Shown here in pieces: positions 17,535-27,153 of a DNA stretch of 64,000 nt. This stretch comes from Castellaniella sp040276065 (GTDB taxonomy: Bacteria > Pseudomonadota > Gammaproteobacteria > Burkholderiales > Burkholderiaceae_B). The stretch spans positions 124,001 through 188,000 of the forward strand of contig NZ_JBELOI010000003.1 in the NCBI RefSeq assembly GCF_040276065.1, read 5' to 3'. Positions within the stretch are counted from its first letter, which is position 1. Each line of letters opens with the position of its first letter. The notes under the pieces are model-generated. The model was not told where the DNA came from, ran no database searches, and was given only the letters and a program-made list of their open reading frames with translations. The position numbers were made by a program, and so were the translations under genes.

Positions 17535-18317
17535 ATGGCGGACAAATGCGCATGGTTCATCAATCTGGACGAGAATGACACGGCGGCGCGGCTCGCGGCC
17601 GCGCAGCTCGGACCCTACGGCCTGGCGGTCAAAGGCCAGCGCTGGCCCACCGAGGACAAAGCCTGGCTGAGCTCGGCCCAGGAGGCCGCCGACGCAGGCG
17701 CGGCCGTCGTTCTGGCGATTGGCTCCCCGGCGCGGCAGGCCGAGGGCGCCGTGCGCCGCGGCCTCGCGCTGTTCCGCCTGGCGCTGCAGACGCGGCTGGG
17801 CCGCCCGGTCAACGGCTTCGCGCTGGTCACCGGCGAGCCGGACGGCGCCGGCGATGCGTCGATGGGCAACGCCATCCTGGGCGACTGGGCCCGCCTTGAC
17901 GGTACGCGCTGGCAGGCCAAGGTAGTGGCGCGCGCCCACGCGCCGATCGCGCCGCCCTGGCCGGTCCGGCTGGGCCTGCACGCGCACGAGCGCCTGGGCA
18001 TCTGGCTGGAAACCCACCCCGCGCCCGGCAAGACCGCGGCCGGGGCCCTGGTCGGCGTCGCCGGCAACGCGGCCAAGATCGACTTCCACGCCGTCGGGCC
18101 GGCTGGCGGCATGCCCGAGCGCTCCGTCAACGAATACGAGCTTCAGGGCCTCCAGTTCGAGGCCGCGGGCCAGGCCTTCCAGGCCTGGGGCCTGAGAAAC
18201 GCCATCGCTCCCGACCACAGCTATTACGTCCGCCTGGACGGCGAACCGGATACACTGGCCATCGGAGCCCTGCCCGACGGCGAACTCGAGGACGTCAGCC
18301 TCATCGCCATGGGCTAG
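17535..18317 (+). CDS. uncharacterised T6SS-cluster protein between clpV and tssA
   Basis: I do not recognise a family for this 260-residue protein. It has no signal peptide or membrane segment and seems cytoplasmic. It is rich in Ala, Gly and Trp, with sequence such as NEYELQGLQFEAAGQAFQAW and a C-terminal YYVRLDGEPDTLAIGALP. It starts 8 bp after clpV and is followed after 42 bp by tssA, so it is almost surely cotranscribed with them. A chaperone, adaptor or regulatory role in the T6SS is the natural guess, but nothing in the sequence proves it. Confidence 0.65.
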   Translation: MADKCAWFINLDENDTAARLAAAQLGPYGLAVKGQRWPTEDKAWLSSAQEAADAGAAVVLAIGSPARQAEGAVRRGLALFRLALQTRLGRPVNGFALVTGEPDGAGDASMGNAILGDWARLDGTRWQAKVVARAHAPIAPPWPVRLGLHAHERLGIWLETHPAPGKTAAGALVGVAGNAAKIDFHAVGPAGGMPERSVNEYELQGLQFEAAGQAFQAWGLRNAIAPDHSYYVRLDGEPDTLAIGALPDGELEDVSLIAMG

Positions 18318-18359
18318 GGTTCACCGCCCCTCCCGTTACCGCGACCCCCGGCCTCACGC

Positions 18360-19982
18360 ATGCTCATCGATGTCACCCCCCTGCTGGAACCCGTTTCCGA
18401 CGCCGCCCCTGGCGGCGCCGACATCCGCGACACTGAGGATTACGAGGCCATTGCCGCCGAGATCGAAAAAATGACCAGCCCCACCAGTTCCGGGCAGGTC
18501 GACTGGCAAAAGGTCGAGACCCTGGGGACCCGGCTGTTCTCGACCCAGGGCAAGGACTTCATGATTGCGGCCTGGGTGGCGGCGGCCTGGACCGAGCGCT
18601 ATGGCATCGAGGGCCTGGGCGCCGGCCTACAGCTCCAGGAAGGCCTGGTCAGCCGCTACTGGGAGACGGCGCAGCCGCCGCTCAAGCGCCTGCGCGGCCG
18701 CCGCAACGCCTTGTCCTGGTGGACCGAGCGCACCACCGGCTGGTTCGAGGGCAAAGACATCCCGCCCCTGCGCGAGGAGGCCCACCACATGATGGTGGCC
18801 GCGGCCGAATCTCTGGATGCCCGGCTCGCCGAGCTCGACCCCGAATCCACGCCCCTGGGGCCTTTCGTCCAGCAAATCCGCCGACTGGAAGTCATCGCGC
18901 CGCCCGTATCCGAGGCTCCCGCGGCCGAGGGCGCAGCCTCGGGTACGGACACGCCCGCCACGACGCCGTCATCCACCCCGCCGGCGCCGCGCGCCGCGCC
19001 GGCCGGCGCGGCCGCCTCGACATCGCGAGCCTTTGGCGCGGCGGTTCCGGCCGCCGATACGCTCGATAGCGTGGACGCCGTCATCGGCGCATTGGCGCCC
19101 GCCCTGAGCTACGTCGGCCAGATCACCAACGCCCTGCGCACGCTCGACCGCTTCAATCCCCTGGCCATCGAGATGGGGCGCTTCGCCGCGCGCGGCGCCC
19201 TGGTCGTCCTGCCGCCCGCGCAACAAGACGCCACGCCGCTGATCCCGCCGCCTGTGGCCATCACCGACGCGTTCGCCACCATCGCCAGCAGCGGCAACGC
19301 CGACGGCCTGATCGAATTCTGCGAATCCCGCATCGCCACCTTCCCCTACTGGCTCGATCTGGACCGCGAATCGGCGCGGGGATACGGCATGCTGGGCGAG
19401 CCGGGGGCCGCCATGCGCCAGGCCGTCGTCCAGAGCGCCCTGGCCTTCGTCAAGCGGCTGCCCGGTATCGAGCGCCTGACGTTTTCCGACGGCACGCCGT
19501 TCGCCGACGAGGCCACTTTGCAATGGCTCGAGAATTGCAAGGCGGAAAACCGGGGCGGCGGCGCAGCCCTGGACCGTTACAGCCGGGTGCGCCAGCAAGC
19601 CCTCGAGGCCTTCGATGCCGGCCGGCGGGACGAGGCCATGCAATGCTACCAGGGGCTGATTGAATCCACCTGGAGCGGGCGGGAGCGTTTCCAGGCGCGC
19701 CTGGCTCTGGCCGAATTGCTGGTGAGCATGGCCGGCGACGCCGACCTCGTGCCCCTGGTATCCCACCTCGCCGACGAATGTCGCCGGCACCAGTTGGCCG
19801 ACTGGGAGCCCGGACTCGCCCTCCAGGCGTGGCAACTCATCCTGCGCGTCGCGCGCCAGGCGTTGGCCAGCCCCGCCCTGGCCGACGACCCGCACCGACG
19901 CACGGCCTGCCAGGACGCGGCCCGGGAGGCCTTGCGCGAGCTGGCGGCCATCGACCTCGTCACCGCATCGAAAAGCCGCTAA
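18360..19982 (+). CDS. tssA: T6SS cap/priming protein TssA
   Basis: The 540-residue product has an ImpA_N domain over roughly residues 5-130 (PVSDAAPGGADIRDTEDYEA, YWETAQPPLKRLRGRRNALS), a Pro/Ala/Thr-rich linker near 180-230 and a C-terminal VasJ-like helical domain (about 300-540, FPYWLDLDRESARGYGMLG). TssA proteins recruit to the TssJLM complex and prime tube/sheath polymerisation, or cap the distal sheath end. It is the last T6SS gene seen, and its stop overlaps the end of the convergent gspO by 4 bp. Confidence 0.92.
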   Translation: MLIDVTPLLEPVSDAAPGGADIRDTEDYEAIAAEIEKMTSPTSSGQVDWQKVETLGTRLFSTQGKDFMIAAWVAAAWTERYGIEGLGAGLQLQEGLVSRYWETAQPPLKRLRGRRNALSWWTERTTGWFEGKDIPPLREEAHHMMVAAAESLDARLAELDPESTPLGPFVQQIRRLEVIAPPVSEAPAAEGAASGTDTPATTPSSTPPAPRAAPAGAAASTSRAFGAAVPAADTLDSVDAVIGALAPALSYVGQITNALRTLDRFNPLAIEMGRFAARGALVVLPPAQQDATPLIPPPVAITDAFATIASSGNADGLIEFCESRIATFPYWLDLDRESARGYGMLGEPGAAMRQAVVQSALAFVKRLPGIERLTFSDGTPFADEATLQWLENCKAENRGGGAALDRYSRVRQQALEAFDAGRRDEAMQCYQGLIESTWSGRERFQARLALAELLVSMAGDADLVPLVSHLADECRRHQLADWEPGLALQAWQLILRVARQALASPALADDPHRRTACQDAAREALRELAAIDLVTASKSR

Positions 19983-20671
19983 AAAAGAACCGCGGACGGA
20001 AACAGCAAGGCCCAGCCGCCGGCCAGCGCCAGCCACGGCCCGAAGACCAGATGCCGTCCCGCCTCGGCGCGCCCGGTGGCGCGCAGCCACAGGGCAAAGC
20101 ACAGGCCGCCCAGCGAAGCCGCCAGCAGAACGCCGGGCAGGGCCTGCCAACCCAGCCAGGCGCCCAGTGCCGCGGTCAGCTTGAAATCCCCAAAGCCCAT
20201 GCCCTCGCGCCCCGTCACGCGCAAGAACACCAAGTACAGCACCCAGAGGCAGAGATAGCCGGCGGCGGCGCCCAGCACCGCATCGGGCAGGAACGCAAAG
20301 GCACCATCCAGATTCGTCAGCAGGCCCGCCCACAAGAGAGGTAGCGTCAGGCCGTCGGGCAGCAGGCCGGTGCGGCCATCGATCCAGGCCAGCGTCCAGA
20401 GCGTGAGGACGCAAACCGTGGCCGCCAAAGCGGCCGGCGTCGCTCCGAACCGCCAGCCGCACACCGCCGCGAGCACCAAAGCACCCGGCCACCAGACCGC
20501 CAGGATGCGCCGCCGCATGGGGCCCGTGGCCGGCAGCACGGCCTGGGCGCCCAGCGCCTCGGCCAGGCGATTCGCGATGCGCAGAAAACCGGCCCCCAAG
20601 AGCAGCGCGAGGCCCAGGCTCGCGGCAACGCCGACCCAGTGCGCCTGATGCCAGGGCAGCCACATTCCCAT
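19979..20671 (-). CDS. gspO: T2SS prepilin peptidase (A24 family), short form
   Basis: This 230-residue polytopic membrane protein has the two aspartate motifs of A24 aspartic peptidases: D98 in WIDGRTGLLPDGLTLPLLW and D162 in GREGMGFGDFKLTAALG. It should cleave the leaders of the pseudopilins GspG-K at the inner membrane. Usual GspO/PilD proteins (about 270-290 residues) carry an N-terminal methyltransferase part with paired CxxC motifs. Here that part is shortened and no CxxC pair exists. It is the last gene of the gsp operon and overlaps the end of tssA. Confidence 0.85.
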   Translation of the reverse strand: MGMWLPWHQAHWVGVAASLGLALLLGAGFLRIANRLAEALGAQAVLPATGPMRRRILAVWWPGALVLAAVCGWRFGATPAALAATVCVLTLWTLAWIDGRTGLLPDGLTLPLLWAGLLTNLDGAFAFLPDAVLGAAAGYLCLWVLYLVFLRVTGREGMGFGDFKLTAALGAWLGWQALPGVLLAASLGGLCFALWLRATGRAEAGRHLVFGPWLALAGGWALLFPSAVLF

Positions 20672-20723
20672 TGTCGTCTCCTCCCCTTGACCGGGGACGA
20701 CAGCATAGCATCCCCCAGTGGGC

Positions 20724-21929
20724 TCACAGCACGAGCTGATTGATCTCGATGATGGGCAGCATCACCGCCAGCACGATGAGCAGCACGATCCCGCCCATGA
20801 CGAGAATCATCAAGGGTTCGAGCACCGCCGTCATCGTCATGGCGCGGCGCTCGAGTTCGGTCGACATCACCGTGGCGGCGCGCGTCAGCATCATGGGCAG
20901 TTCGCCCGTGCGCTCGCCGCTGCCCACCAGATGCACCAGCAAGGGCGGAAAAACCTTCTGGACCTGCAGCGCCTGCGCCAGGGGGCCGCCTTCGCGCACG
21001 CGGCTGGTGGCATCGGCCACGGCCGCCCGCAGGCGATGATTGCCCAGGGTGCGGCGCGAGGCCTCCAACGCCGCGAGCAGCGGTACGCCGCTGCCTGTCA
21101 GAATGGCCAGGGTCGCCGAAAACCGCGCCACGTCCACCCCCAGCGCATAGCGCCCCAGGACGGGCAGCCGCAGCACCCGGGCGTCCCAGGCCAGGCGCGC
21201 CGCCGGATTGCGCAGGCGCAAGCGCCACAGCGTGAAAGCGAGCGCAAGCCCCAGCGCGCTGGCGAGGCCCCAGTCGCGGGCGAAAGCGCTGGCCGCCAGC
21301 ATCGCACGCGTGAGCAAGGGCAGCGTCTGGTGAGCGTGCGCGAACGCTCCCACCACCTGCGGCACCACGTAACTGAGCAGGAAGATCACGATGCCGATCG
21401 ATACCAGCGTGACCATGCCGGGATAAATGAAGGCGGTCAGGACCTTGTTGCGCAGGGCGCTGCGCGATTCGATATAGTCGGCGAGGCGCTCGAGCACCTG
21501 GACGAGATCGCCGGACTGTTCGCCGGCATCGACCAAGGCGCGGTAGATTTCAGGAAAATCGCGTGGATGCGCGGCAAGCGCCTGCCCAAAGCGCAGGCCG
21601 GCGCGCACGTCATCGCGCACCAGGGCCAGTACGCGCGCCACGTGCCGCCGTTGCGCCTGCTCGAGAGTGGCCCGCAAGGCGGCCTCCAGGGGCAGGCTGG
21701 CAGCCAGGAGGCTGGCGAGCTGGCGCGTGAACCAGCCCAGGTCGGCATCGCCGATCCGCGCGCCGGCCAATCCACTGCGCGCGGATCGGCGGCGCGTCTC
21801 GACAACCGACAGGGGTACGAGGCCGCGTGCGCGCAAGGTCTGGCGCGCGCCGCGCTCGCTGTCGGCATCCACCATGCCGCGTTCGCCGCGGCCCGCCGCA
21901 TCCACCGCCTCATACTGGTAAGAAGGCAT
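20724..21929 (-). CDS. gspF: T2SS inner-membrane platform protein GspF
   Basis: The 401-residue protein opens with the GspF signature YQYEAVDAAGRGERGMVDAD and holds two T2SSF repeats, each with membrane helices (FIYPGMVTLVSIGIVIFLLS near 165-190; LMILVMGGIVLLIVLAVMLP near the C-terminus). It is the polytopic platform that connects the GspE motor with pseudopilus assembly. It begins 13 bp after gspE on the minus strand. Confidence 0.95.
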   Translation of the reverse strand: MPSYQYEAVDAAGRGERGMVDADSERGARQTLRARGLVPLSVVETRRRSARSGLAGARIGDADLGWFTRQLASLLAASLPLEAALRATLEQAQRRHVARVLALVRDDVRAGLRFGQALAAHPRDFPEIYRALVDAGEQSGDLVQVLERLADYIESRSALRNKVLTAFIYPGMVTLVSIGIVIFLLSYVVPQVVGAFAHAHQTLPLLTRAMLAASAFARDWGLASALGLALAFTLWRLRLRNPAARLAWDARVLRLPVLGRYALGVDVARFSATLAILTGSGVPLLAALEASRRTLGNHRLRAAVADATSRVREGGPLAQALQVQKVFPPLLVHLVGSGERTGELPMMLTRAATVMSTELERRAMTMTAVLEPLMILVMGGIVLLIVLAVMLPIIEINQLVL

Positions 21930-21942
21930 GCGCGCGCCCCCT

Positions 21943-23364
21943 TCAAGACTCGCGCGTGACGCGCATGATTTCCTCGAGCGAGGTCACGGCCTGGGCGACC
22001 CAGCGCTGCGCATCCTCGTACAGGCTGCGCATGCCCTCGGAGCGCGCCGCATCGCGCAAGGCCTGCTCGCCCCCGCCCGAATGGATGAGGCCGCGCAAGG
22101 CGTCGTCCAGCACAAACAGCTCATGAACCCCCGTACGGCCGCGATAGCCGGTGTGGCCGCAGGCGGCGCAGCCCCCGGGGTTCCAGGCCGCCGTATCGTC
22201 GGCCTGGGGCGTCTTGCAGTGTTCACAGAGCTTGCGCACCAGGCGTTGCGCCAGCACGCCCCGCAGGGTCGAGGCCAGCAGGAACGGCTCCACGCCCATG
22301 TCGATCAGGCGTGTCACCGCGGACACGGCGTCGTTGGTGTGCAGCGTGGCCAGTACCAGATGGCCTGTGAGCGAGGCCTGTACGGCGATCTCGGCCGTTT
22401 CGAGGTCGCGGATCTCGCCCACCATGATGACGTCCGGATCCTGGCGCAGAATGGCGCGCAGGGCCGAGGCAAAGCTCAGTTCGATGCGGGCGTTGATCTG
22501 CGTCTGGCCGATGCCGGGCAGATCGTACTCGATCGGATCCTCGACAGTGAGAATATTGGTGGTGGCGGCATCCAGCCGGCCCAGGGCGGCGTACAGAGTG
22601 GTCGTCTTGCCGCTGCCGGTGGGGCCGGTCACCAGCACGATGCCATGCGGCAAGTGAATCAACGAGTCCAGGCCCCGCAGGATGCCGGGCGCCATGCCCA
22701 GGCGCTCCAACTGAAGGCGGCCGGCCTCTTTGTCGAGCAGGCGCAAAACGACTCTTTCGCCGTGCCCGGTGGGCAGCGTCGAGACCCGCACGTCGATGGA
22801 CCGTCCGCCCACCCGCAAGGCGATGCGGCCGTCCTGCGGCATGCGCTTTTCGGCAATATCCAGGCTCGCCATGATCTTGATGCGCGATACCAGCGCATTG
22901 TGCAGGGCCCGGCGCGGGCTGACGATATCGCGCAAGGTGCCATCCACCCGGTAGCGCACGACGGAATGGGTCTCGAAGGCTTCGAGGTGGATGTCGCTGG
23001 CATGATCGCGCACCGCCTGGGTGAACAGCGCGTTGATCATGCGGATGATGGGCGCATCGTCGCTCGCGTCCAGCAAGTCCTCGATCTCGGGCATGTCCTG
23101 CAACAGGCGATCCAGATCGATCTCGCTGGCCGCCGCATCAACGACGCTCGCCGCATCGTCGGTGCGCGCATAAGCCGCCGCCAACAGGGTGTCGAGCTCG
23201 GTGTCGGGCACCGTGCGCAGCGGCAGGGCGCCGTATACGCGCCGGATCTCGGCCAGAGCCCAGTCCGGCGCGCGCTCGGACACCGTCAGCGTGAGGCCCT
23301 CGGAGTCCGTTCGGATCAGGGCGCGATGGCTGCGCGCCCAGGCATAGGGCAGACGGGCGATCAT
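21943..23364 (-). CDS. gspE: T2SS assembly ATPase GspE
   Basis: The start is placed at the ATG that overlaps the gspD stop (ATGA), giving 473 residues beginning MIARLPYAWARSH; an upstream extension in frame is unrelated to the family. Motifs include Walker A GPTGSGKTTTLY, Asp box and Walker B (DPDVIMVGEIRDLETAEIA), the His box TGHLVLATLHTNDA and a tetracysteine zinc site (CEHC...CAAC). GspE is the hexameric cytoplasmic motor of T2SS. The length is slightly below the usual 490-500 because of a short N-terminal domain. Confidence 0.96.
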   Translation of the reverse strand: MIARLPYAWARSHRALIRTDSEGLTLTVSERAPDWALAEIRRVYGALPLRTVPDTELDTLLAAAYARTDDAASVVDAAASEIDLDRLLQDMPEIEDLLDASDDAPIIRMINALFTQAVRDHASDIHLEAFETHSVVRYRVDGTLRDIVSPRRALHNALVSRIKIMASLDIAEKRMPQDGRIALRVGGRSIDVRVSTLPTGHGERVVLRLLDKEAGRLQLERLGMAPGILRGLDSLIHLPHGIVLVTGPTGSGKTTTLYAALGRLDAATTNILTVEDPIEYDLPGIGQTQINARIELSFASALRAILRQDPDVIMVGEIRDLETAEIAVQASLTGHLVLATLHTNDAVSAVTRLIDMGVEPFLLASTLRGVLAQRLVRKLCEHCKTPQADDTAAWNPGGCAACGHTGYRGRTGVHELFVLDDALRGLIHSGGGEQALRDAARSEGMRSLYEDAQRWVAQAVTSLEEIMRVTRES

Positions 23365-25736
23365 TGGGCGGCTGCCGCTCCGGCATCGGGGGCCGCCTGC
23401 GGCCGCAAATCCAGCAGGCCGCTGTCCGGATCGCGCCGGATCGCCGGCAGGCTGGTGGTCGAGGCCTCGGGCAACAGCCACGAGGCCCTGACCGGCAGAT
23501 CCAACTGCGCGGCGCGCATATAGTTGTAGCGATCCAGGGTCAGGCTGGCGCCGTCACGCGCCGTGCGCACGATGTGCGGACGCAGGAACAACATGAGGTT
23601 GGTTTTTTGGTTGGTGCGCTTCTGGTATTTGAACAGATTGCCCAGGCCTGGAATATCGCCCAGCAGCGGCACCGAACTCGTCGTATCGTTGACCACGTCC
23701 TCGAGCAGGCCGCCCAGCACGATGATCTGCCCATCGTCGACCAGCACCTTGGTTTCCAGAGCCCGCTTGCGCGTGATGATGTTGGACGGCGTCGAGGACG
23801 CCGGGTCGATGCTGCTGACCTCCTGGTAGAGGGAAAGCTTGACCGTGCCGCCCTCGGATATCTGCGGCCGGATCCGCAGGGTCAGGCCCACATCCTCGCG
23901 CTGCACGGTCTGGAAGGGATTGCTCGCGCCGTCCCCCGACGTCGTATAGGTGCCGGTCACGAACGGCACCGTGTTGCCGACGATGATGGTGGCCTGCTCG
24001 TTGTCGAGCGTCATCAGATTGGGGGTGGACAGCACGTTGACCCCGCCCTGGCGCTGCATGGCGCGCGCCAGCACGCCGAGGTTGAGCAGCTCGGTGCCCA
24101 GCACATTGACCGTGCCCCTGACCATGCCCGCGCTCAGGCCGGCGCCCAGCGCATCGATGGTGGTGCGCGCGCCCTGCACGCTGCCCACGCCGGTACCGCC
24201 AAGATTCGCGCCGCCAAAGAACGCCGTGCCGCCGCCGTCGATGCTGTTCCCGCCCGCGGACCACTGGACCCCGAATTCCGCCGCCTTCTCGGCATTGACC
24301 TCGACGATGAGGCTCTCGATCAGGACCTGGGCGCGGCGCTGGTCGAGCTGGTCGATCACCTCGCGCAGGCTGCGATACAGTGGATCGGGCGCCGAGATGA
24401 TCAGCGTGTTGGTGGTCGGATCCGCCTGGACCGTGGCGCCGCCGGCCGAAAAGGCGACGGTCCGCGCGCTCGCCTCGGCACCTGGAGCCATCGAGGCCAT
24501 CGAGGCCAATTGCTGGGTCGCCCCCCTGGGCGCGCCCCCGGCGGTCGAGCCCGACGACAGGGCACCGGCTCCGGCCTGCGAAAGCGGCGTCTCGGCGGTA
24601 TCAGCCCCCGTGCCCGCGCCGCCCTGCCCGGTCAGCGCCCCGCGCAGGACCTCGGCCAGATGGGTGGCCTGCGCATTGCGCAGATACACCACATGCAGAT
24701 TGCCTGCCCGCGTCTCGGGCGTGTCGATGCGCAGGATCAGGTCGCGGGCAAGCCGCAGGCGCTCGGGCGTGCTTGCGCGCACCAGAACGGTATTGCTGCG
24801 CGGATCGGCCACGACCACCACCGGCGCGCGCCCCTTGCCGGCCGAGCCGTCCTGCATCAGTTGCTGTGCGAGCGCCGCCACGTCCAGCGCGACCCCGTAC
24901 TCGATGGGAATCACGTCCGTGTTGACCGCCATGGGCGTGTCGATGCGGGCAATCACTTCGGCGATGCGCGCGAGGTTGTCCGCATAATCGGTGATGACCA
25001 GGGCATTGGCGCCGGCCTCGGCCACGATCGTGTTGTTGGGTGTCACCATGGGACGCAGCACGGGCACCAAGTCGGCGGCGTCCTCATAGTGCAGCGAAAA
25101 GACCCGCGTGACGAGTTCGCCGCCCGCGCCGGCCTGGCCCGGGGACACGACGACCCCGCCTTGCATCTTGGCGTCGGCTTCGGGGACGACGCGATTGACG
25201 CCATCGACGTCCACGACGGCGAATCCCTGCATGCGCAGCGCGGCCAGCAGCATTGCATACGCCGTATCCGCATCGACCGGCGCATCCGACACCAGGGTCA
25301 ACTGTCCCTTCACCCGCGGATCCACCACGAAGTTGCGCCCGGTGAACTGGGCCAGGGCCCGCACCACGCCGTACAGATCAGCTTCGTTGAAATTCAGCAT
25401 CGTCCGCTCCCCGGACTCTCGTCCCGACGGCGTCGACTCTGTCGCATCGACATGCCCTGGCCGGGTCGGGATGGGCGGCAGCGCGCGCCGCCCCGCGGGT
25501 GCCCCGGCGGCCGGCGGCGCGACCGAGTAGCGATCGGCCTCTTGAGGCGGCTGCGATCCGACGGCCGTGAACACCGTCAAGGGCGTGCCATCATTGCCCG
25601 GCGCCGTACCCGGCCCGGCGCACGCGCTCACGGCAAGGGCCAGGAGCAGAACCAGGATGGGCGCACCCGGGCGCCCAGCCGCAAGACCGGTCCGCAGCCC
25701 ATCGGACAGAAGATAAGAATTCATCAAGGTAACCAT
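23361..25736 (-). CDS. gspD: T2SS secretin GspD
   Basis: The 791-residue protein carries a lipoprotein-like leader (LVLLLALAVSACAG), an N0 domain (LNFNEADLYGVVRALAQFTG), N1-N3 domains, a Gly/Ala/Ser-rich insert of about 60 residues inside N3 and the C-terminal secretin barrel (VPLLGDIPGLGNLFKY). It forms the outer-membrane channel. The predicted lipid anchor could replace the need for a separate pilotin, and no gspS gene is visible. The gene order N-D-E-F puts the secretin in the middle of the operon. Confidence 0.96.
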   Translation of the reverse strand: MVTLMNSYLLSDGLRTGLAAGRPGAPILVLLLALAVSACAGPGTAPGNDGTPLTVFTAVGSQPPQEADRYSVAPPAAGAPAGRRALPPIPTRPGHVDATESTPSGRESGERTMLNFNEADLYGVVRALAQFTGRNFVVDPRVKGQLTLVSDAPVDADTAYAMLLAALRMQGFAVVDVDGVNRVVPEADAKMQGGVVVSPGQAGAGGELVTRVFSLHYEDAADLVPVLRPMVTPNNTIVAEAGANALVITDYADNLARIAEVIARIDTPMAVNTDVIPIEYGVALDVAALAQQLMQDGSAGKGRAPVVVVADPRSNTVLVRASTPERLRLARDLILRIDTPETRAGNLHVVYLRNAQATHLAEVLRGALTGQGGAGTGADTAETPLSQAGAGALSSGSTAGGAPRGATQQLASMASMAPGAEASARTVAFSAGGATVQADPTTNTLIISAPDPLYRSLREVIDQLDQRRAQVLIESLIVEVNAEKAAEFGVQWSAGGNSIDGGGTAFFGGANLGGTGVGSVQGARTTIDALGAGLSAGMVRGTVNVLGTELLNLGVLARAMQRQGGVNVLSTPNLMTLDNEQATIIVGNTVPFVTGTYTTSGDGASNPFQTVQREDVGLTLRIRPQISEGGTVKLSLYQEVSSIDPASSTPSNIITRKRALETKVLVDDGQIIVLGGLLEDVVNDTTSSVPLLGDIPGLGNLFKYQKRTNQKTNLMLFLRPHIVRTARDGASLTLDRYNYMRAAQLDLPVRASWLLPEASTTSLPAIRRDPDSGLLDLRPQAAPDAGAAAAQ

Positions 25737-25801
25737 TCCATAATCATGTACCGAAATCTAACATCTTCACGAAAAGCGTAGTGGCTCGAATCCAGGGCAC
25801 G

Positions 25802-26566
25802 CTAGCGCATCCGCAACACCACGCCCCCGCCGCTGCCGGCAGACGGGCCCAGGGCGTCGAGCACGGGCCGCAACGCCTCCCGGGTCTCGCGCGGCGCCAA
25901 GGGCTCCACCCAGGCGCGCCCGTCGAAATGCGCGCGGCCGCCCCTTTGCAACACGCCCGCGCCCTCCATGTGTAAAAGACCCCGCAAGGTCTCGAGCGCA
26001 AGCACCGGCTCGCCTTCGCCCGTCAAATTCAGGGACAAGGCGTAGTCCCCCAGGGGCCGCACCCGGCTCAGTGAGGAAGACGCATTGCGCCATTGGATCC
26101 GCAGTGCCCCGGAGCCCGAACCCGTCACGCGGCCGGGCCGCAGGAGCAGCTCCGGCCATTCCAGCAAAACCTCACCCCCTGGATCGAGGGCGTTGAACAC
26201 GGCATGCAGGGTCGTGAGCGCGGACGCCGGCAACTGCAGAGACTGTGCGGAAAGCCTCAAGCCCCGCCAGGTCGGGTCGAGCCGGACGGGACCGCGCAGC
26301 CAGGGATGGGCAAGGACGAGGCCCGGTCCGCCATCGAACGTCACACGCCAGTGCGCCGCGCCGGGCAGGCTGCGGCGCAGGCCCGGCGCACCCAAGGCCA
26401 GATTGGCCCGAGCCTCCCATAAGGTGCCAGTCGCATCGACCACGACGATTGGAGAAGATGCTGGAATCCATGCCATGACCCAGCGCGCCGGCAGCCTCCA
26501 CAATGCCGCCGCGCAGCCGACGGCCAGCAATGCGGTCCACCAGGCGGCCCGGCGCGCGCGGGTCAC
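25802..26566 (-). CDS. gspN: T2SS protein GspN
   Basis: The 254-residue protein has one N-terminal membrane segment and a periplasmic beta-rich domain with the GspN pattern (VDATGTLWEARANLALG, LRGPVRLDPTWRGLRLS). It starts with a GTG overlapping the gspM stop by 4 bp. GspN is an accessory component present in some T2SS operons; its exact role is uncertain. A 65-bp gap separates it from gspD. Confidence 0.85.
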   Translation of the reverse strand: MTRARRAAWWTALLAVGCAAALWRLPARWVMAWIPASSPIVVVDATGTLWEARANLALGAPGLRRSLPGAAHWRVTFDGGPGLVLAHPWLRGPVRLDPTWRGLRLSAQSLQLPASALTTLHAVFNALDPGGEVLLEWPELLLRPGRVTGSGSGALRIQWRNASSSLSRVRPLGDYALSLNLTGEGEPVLALETLRGLLHMEGAGVLQRGGRAHFDGRAWVEPLAPRETREALRPVLDALGPSAGSGGGVVLRMR

Positions 26567-27153
26567 GGATTCTCCCTTGCGGGCAGCGCCAGCAGAACCT
26601 CGCCCGTCAGGCGCCCCGGTCGATCGCGGCCATCAACGACGCTGCGCGCGATGTCTACGCGCAGCACGCGTAGCTGCGCGATGGCCGGCAAGCTGGCCAT
26701 CCAGCTCAACACCCGCGCCGCCGGCGCATCCTCGAGCGCGAGCCGCCAGCGGCCCAGGTCGCCGCCGGTCTCGGCGATCGAGGTCAGGCCGCCCGACGTG
26801 CCGAGGCCCGCGCTTTCAAGACTGGTTTCCAGGGCGCGCCCGGTCTCGGTGGCAGACAGGACGCCCTGGCGCTCGCGCCCCAGCGCCTCTGCCTCGAGGA
26901 TGATGGCGTCCAGTTGCGCCGCGCGCGCCTGCAAGCCGGGCAGTTGGGTCTGCACGCGCGCGATCGTGTCCAGAGCCGGCCGCACGCCGATGAACCAGCA
27001 TCCCGCGCACAGCACCAGCGCTGCGGCGATGCACAGCAGGATCCGTTCCCTGGGCGTGCGCTGCGCCCACGACACCGCCAGGCGCAAGCGCAGCGGCTCG
27101 AGGCGGCCCCGCCATTCCCGGACCAGCCGCCTGGGCATCATGACGGGTCTCAT
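26563..27153 (-). CDS. gspM: T2SS inner-membrane protein GspM
   Basis: The 196-residue protein has a basic cytoplasmic start, the typical WAQRTPRERILL motif, a single membrane helix (about residues 40-58, CIAAALVLCAGCWFIGV) and a periplasmic ferredoxin-like domain. GspM partners GspL in the inner-membrane platform. It overlaps both neighbours by 4 bp. Confidence 0.9.
   Translation of the reverse strand: MRPVMMPRRLVREWRGRLEPLRLRLAVSWAQRTPRERILLCIAAALVLCAGCWFIGVRPALDTIARVQTQLPGLQARAAQLDAIILEAEALGRERQGVLSATETGRALETSLESAGLGTSGGLTSIAETGGDLGRWRLALEDAPAARVLSWMASLPAIAQLRVLRVDIARSVVDGRDRPGRLTGEVLLALPARENP

Noticed and set aside
23364..25781. 805-codon plus-strand frame opposite gspD
   Set aside because: Antisense to the secretin, which has all its domains; composition rich in His, Arg and Gln is typical for antisense frames in GC-rich DNA.
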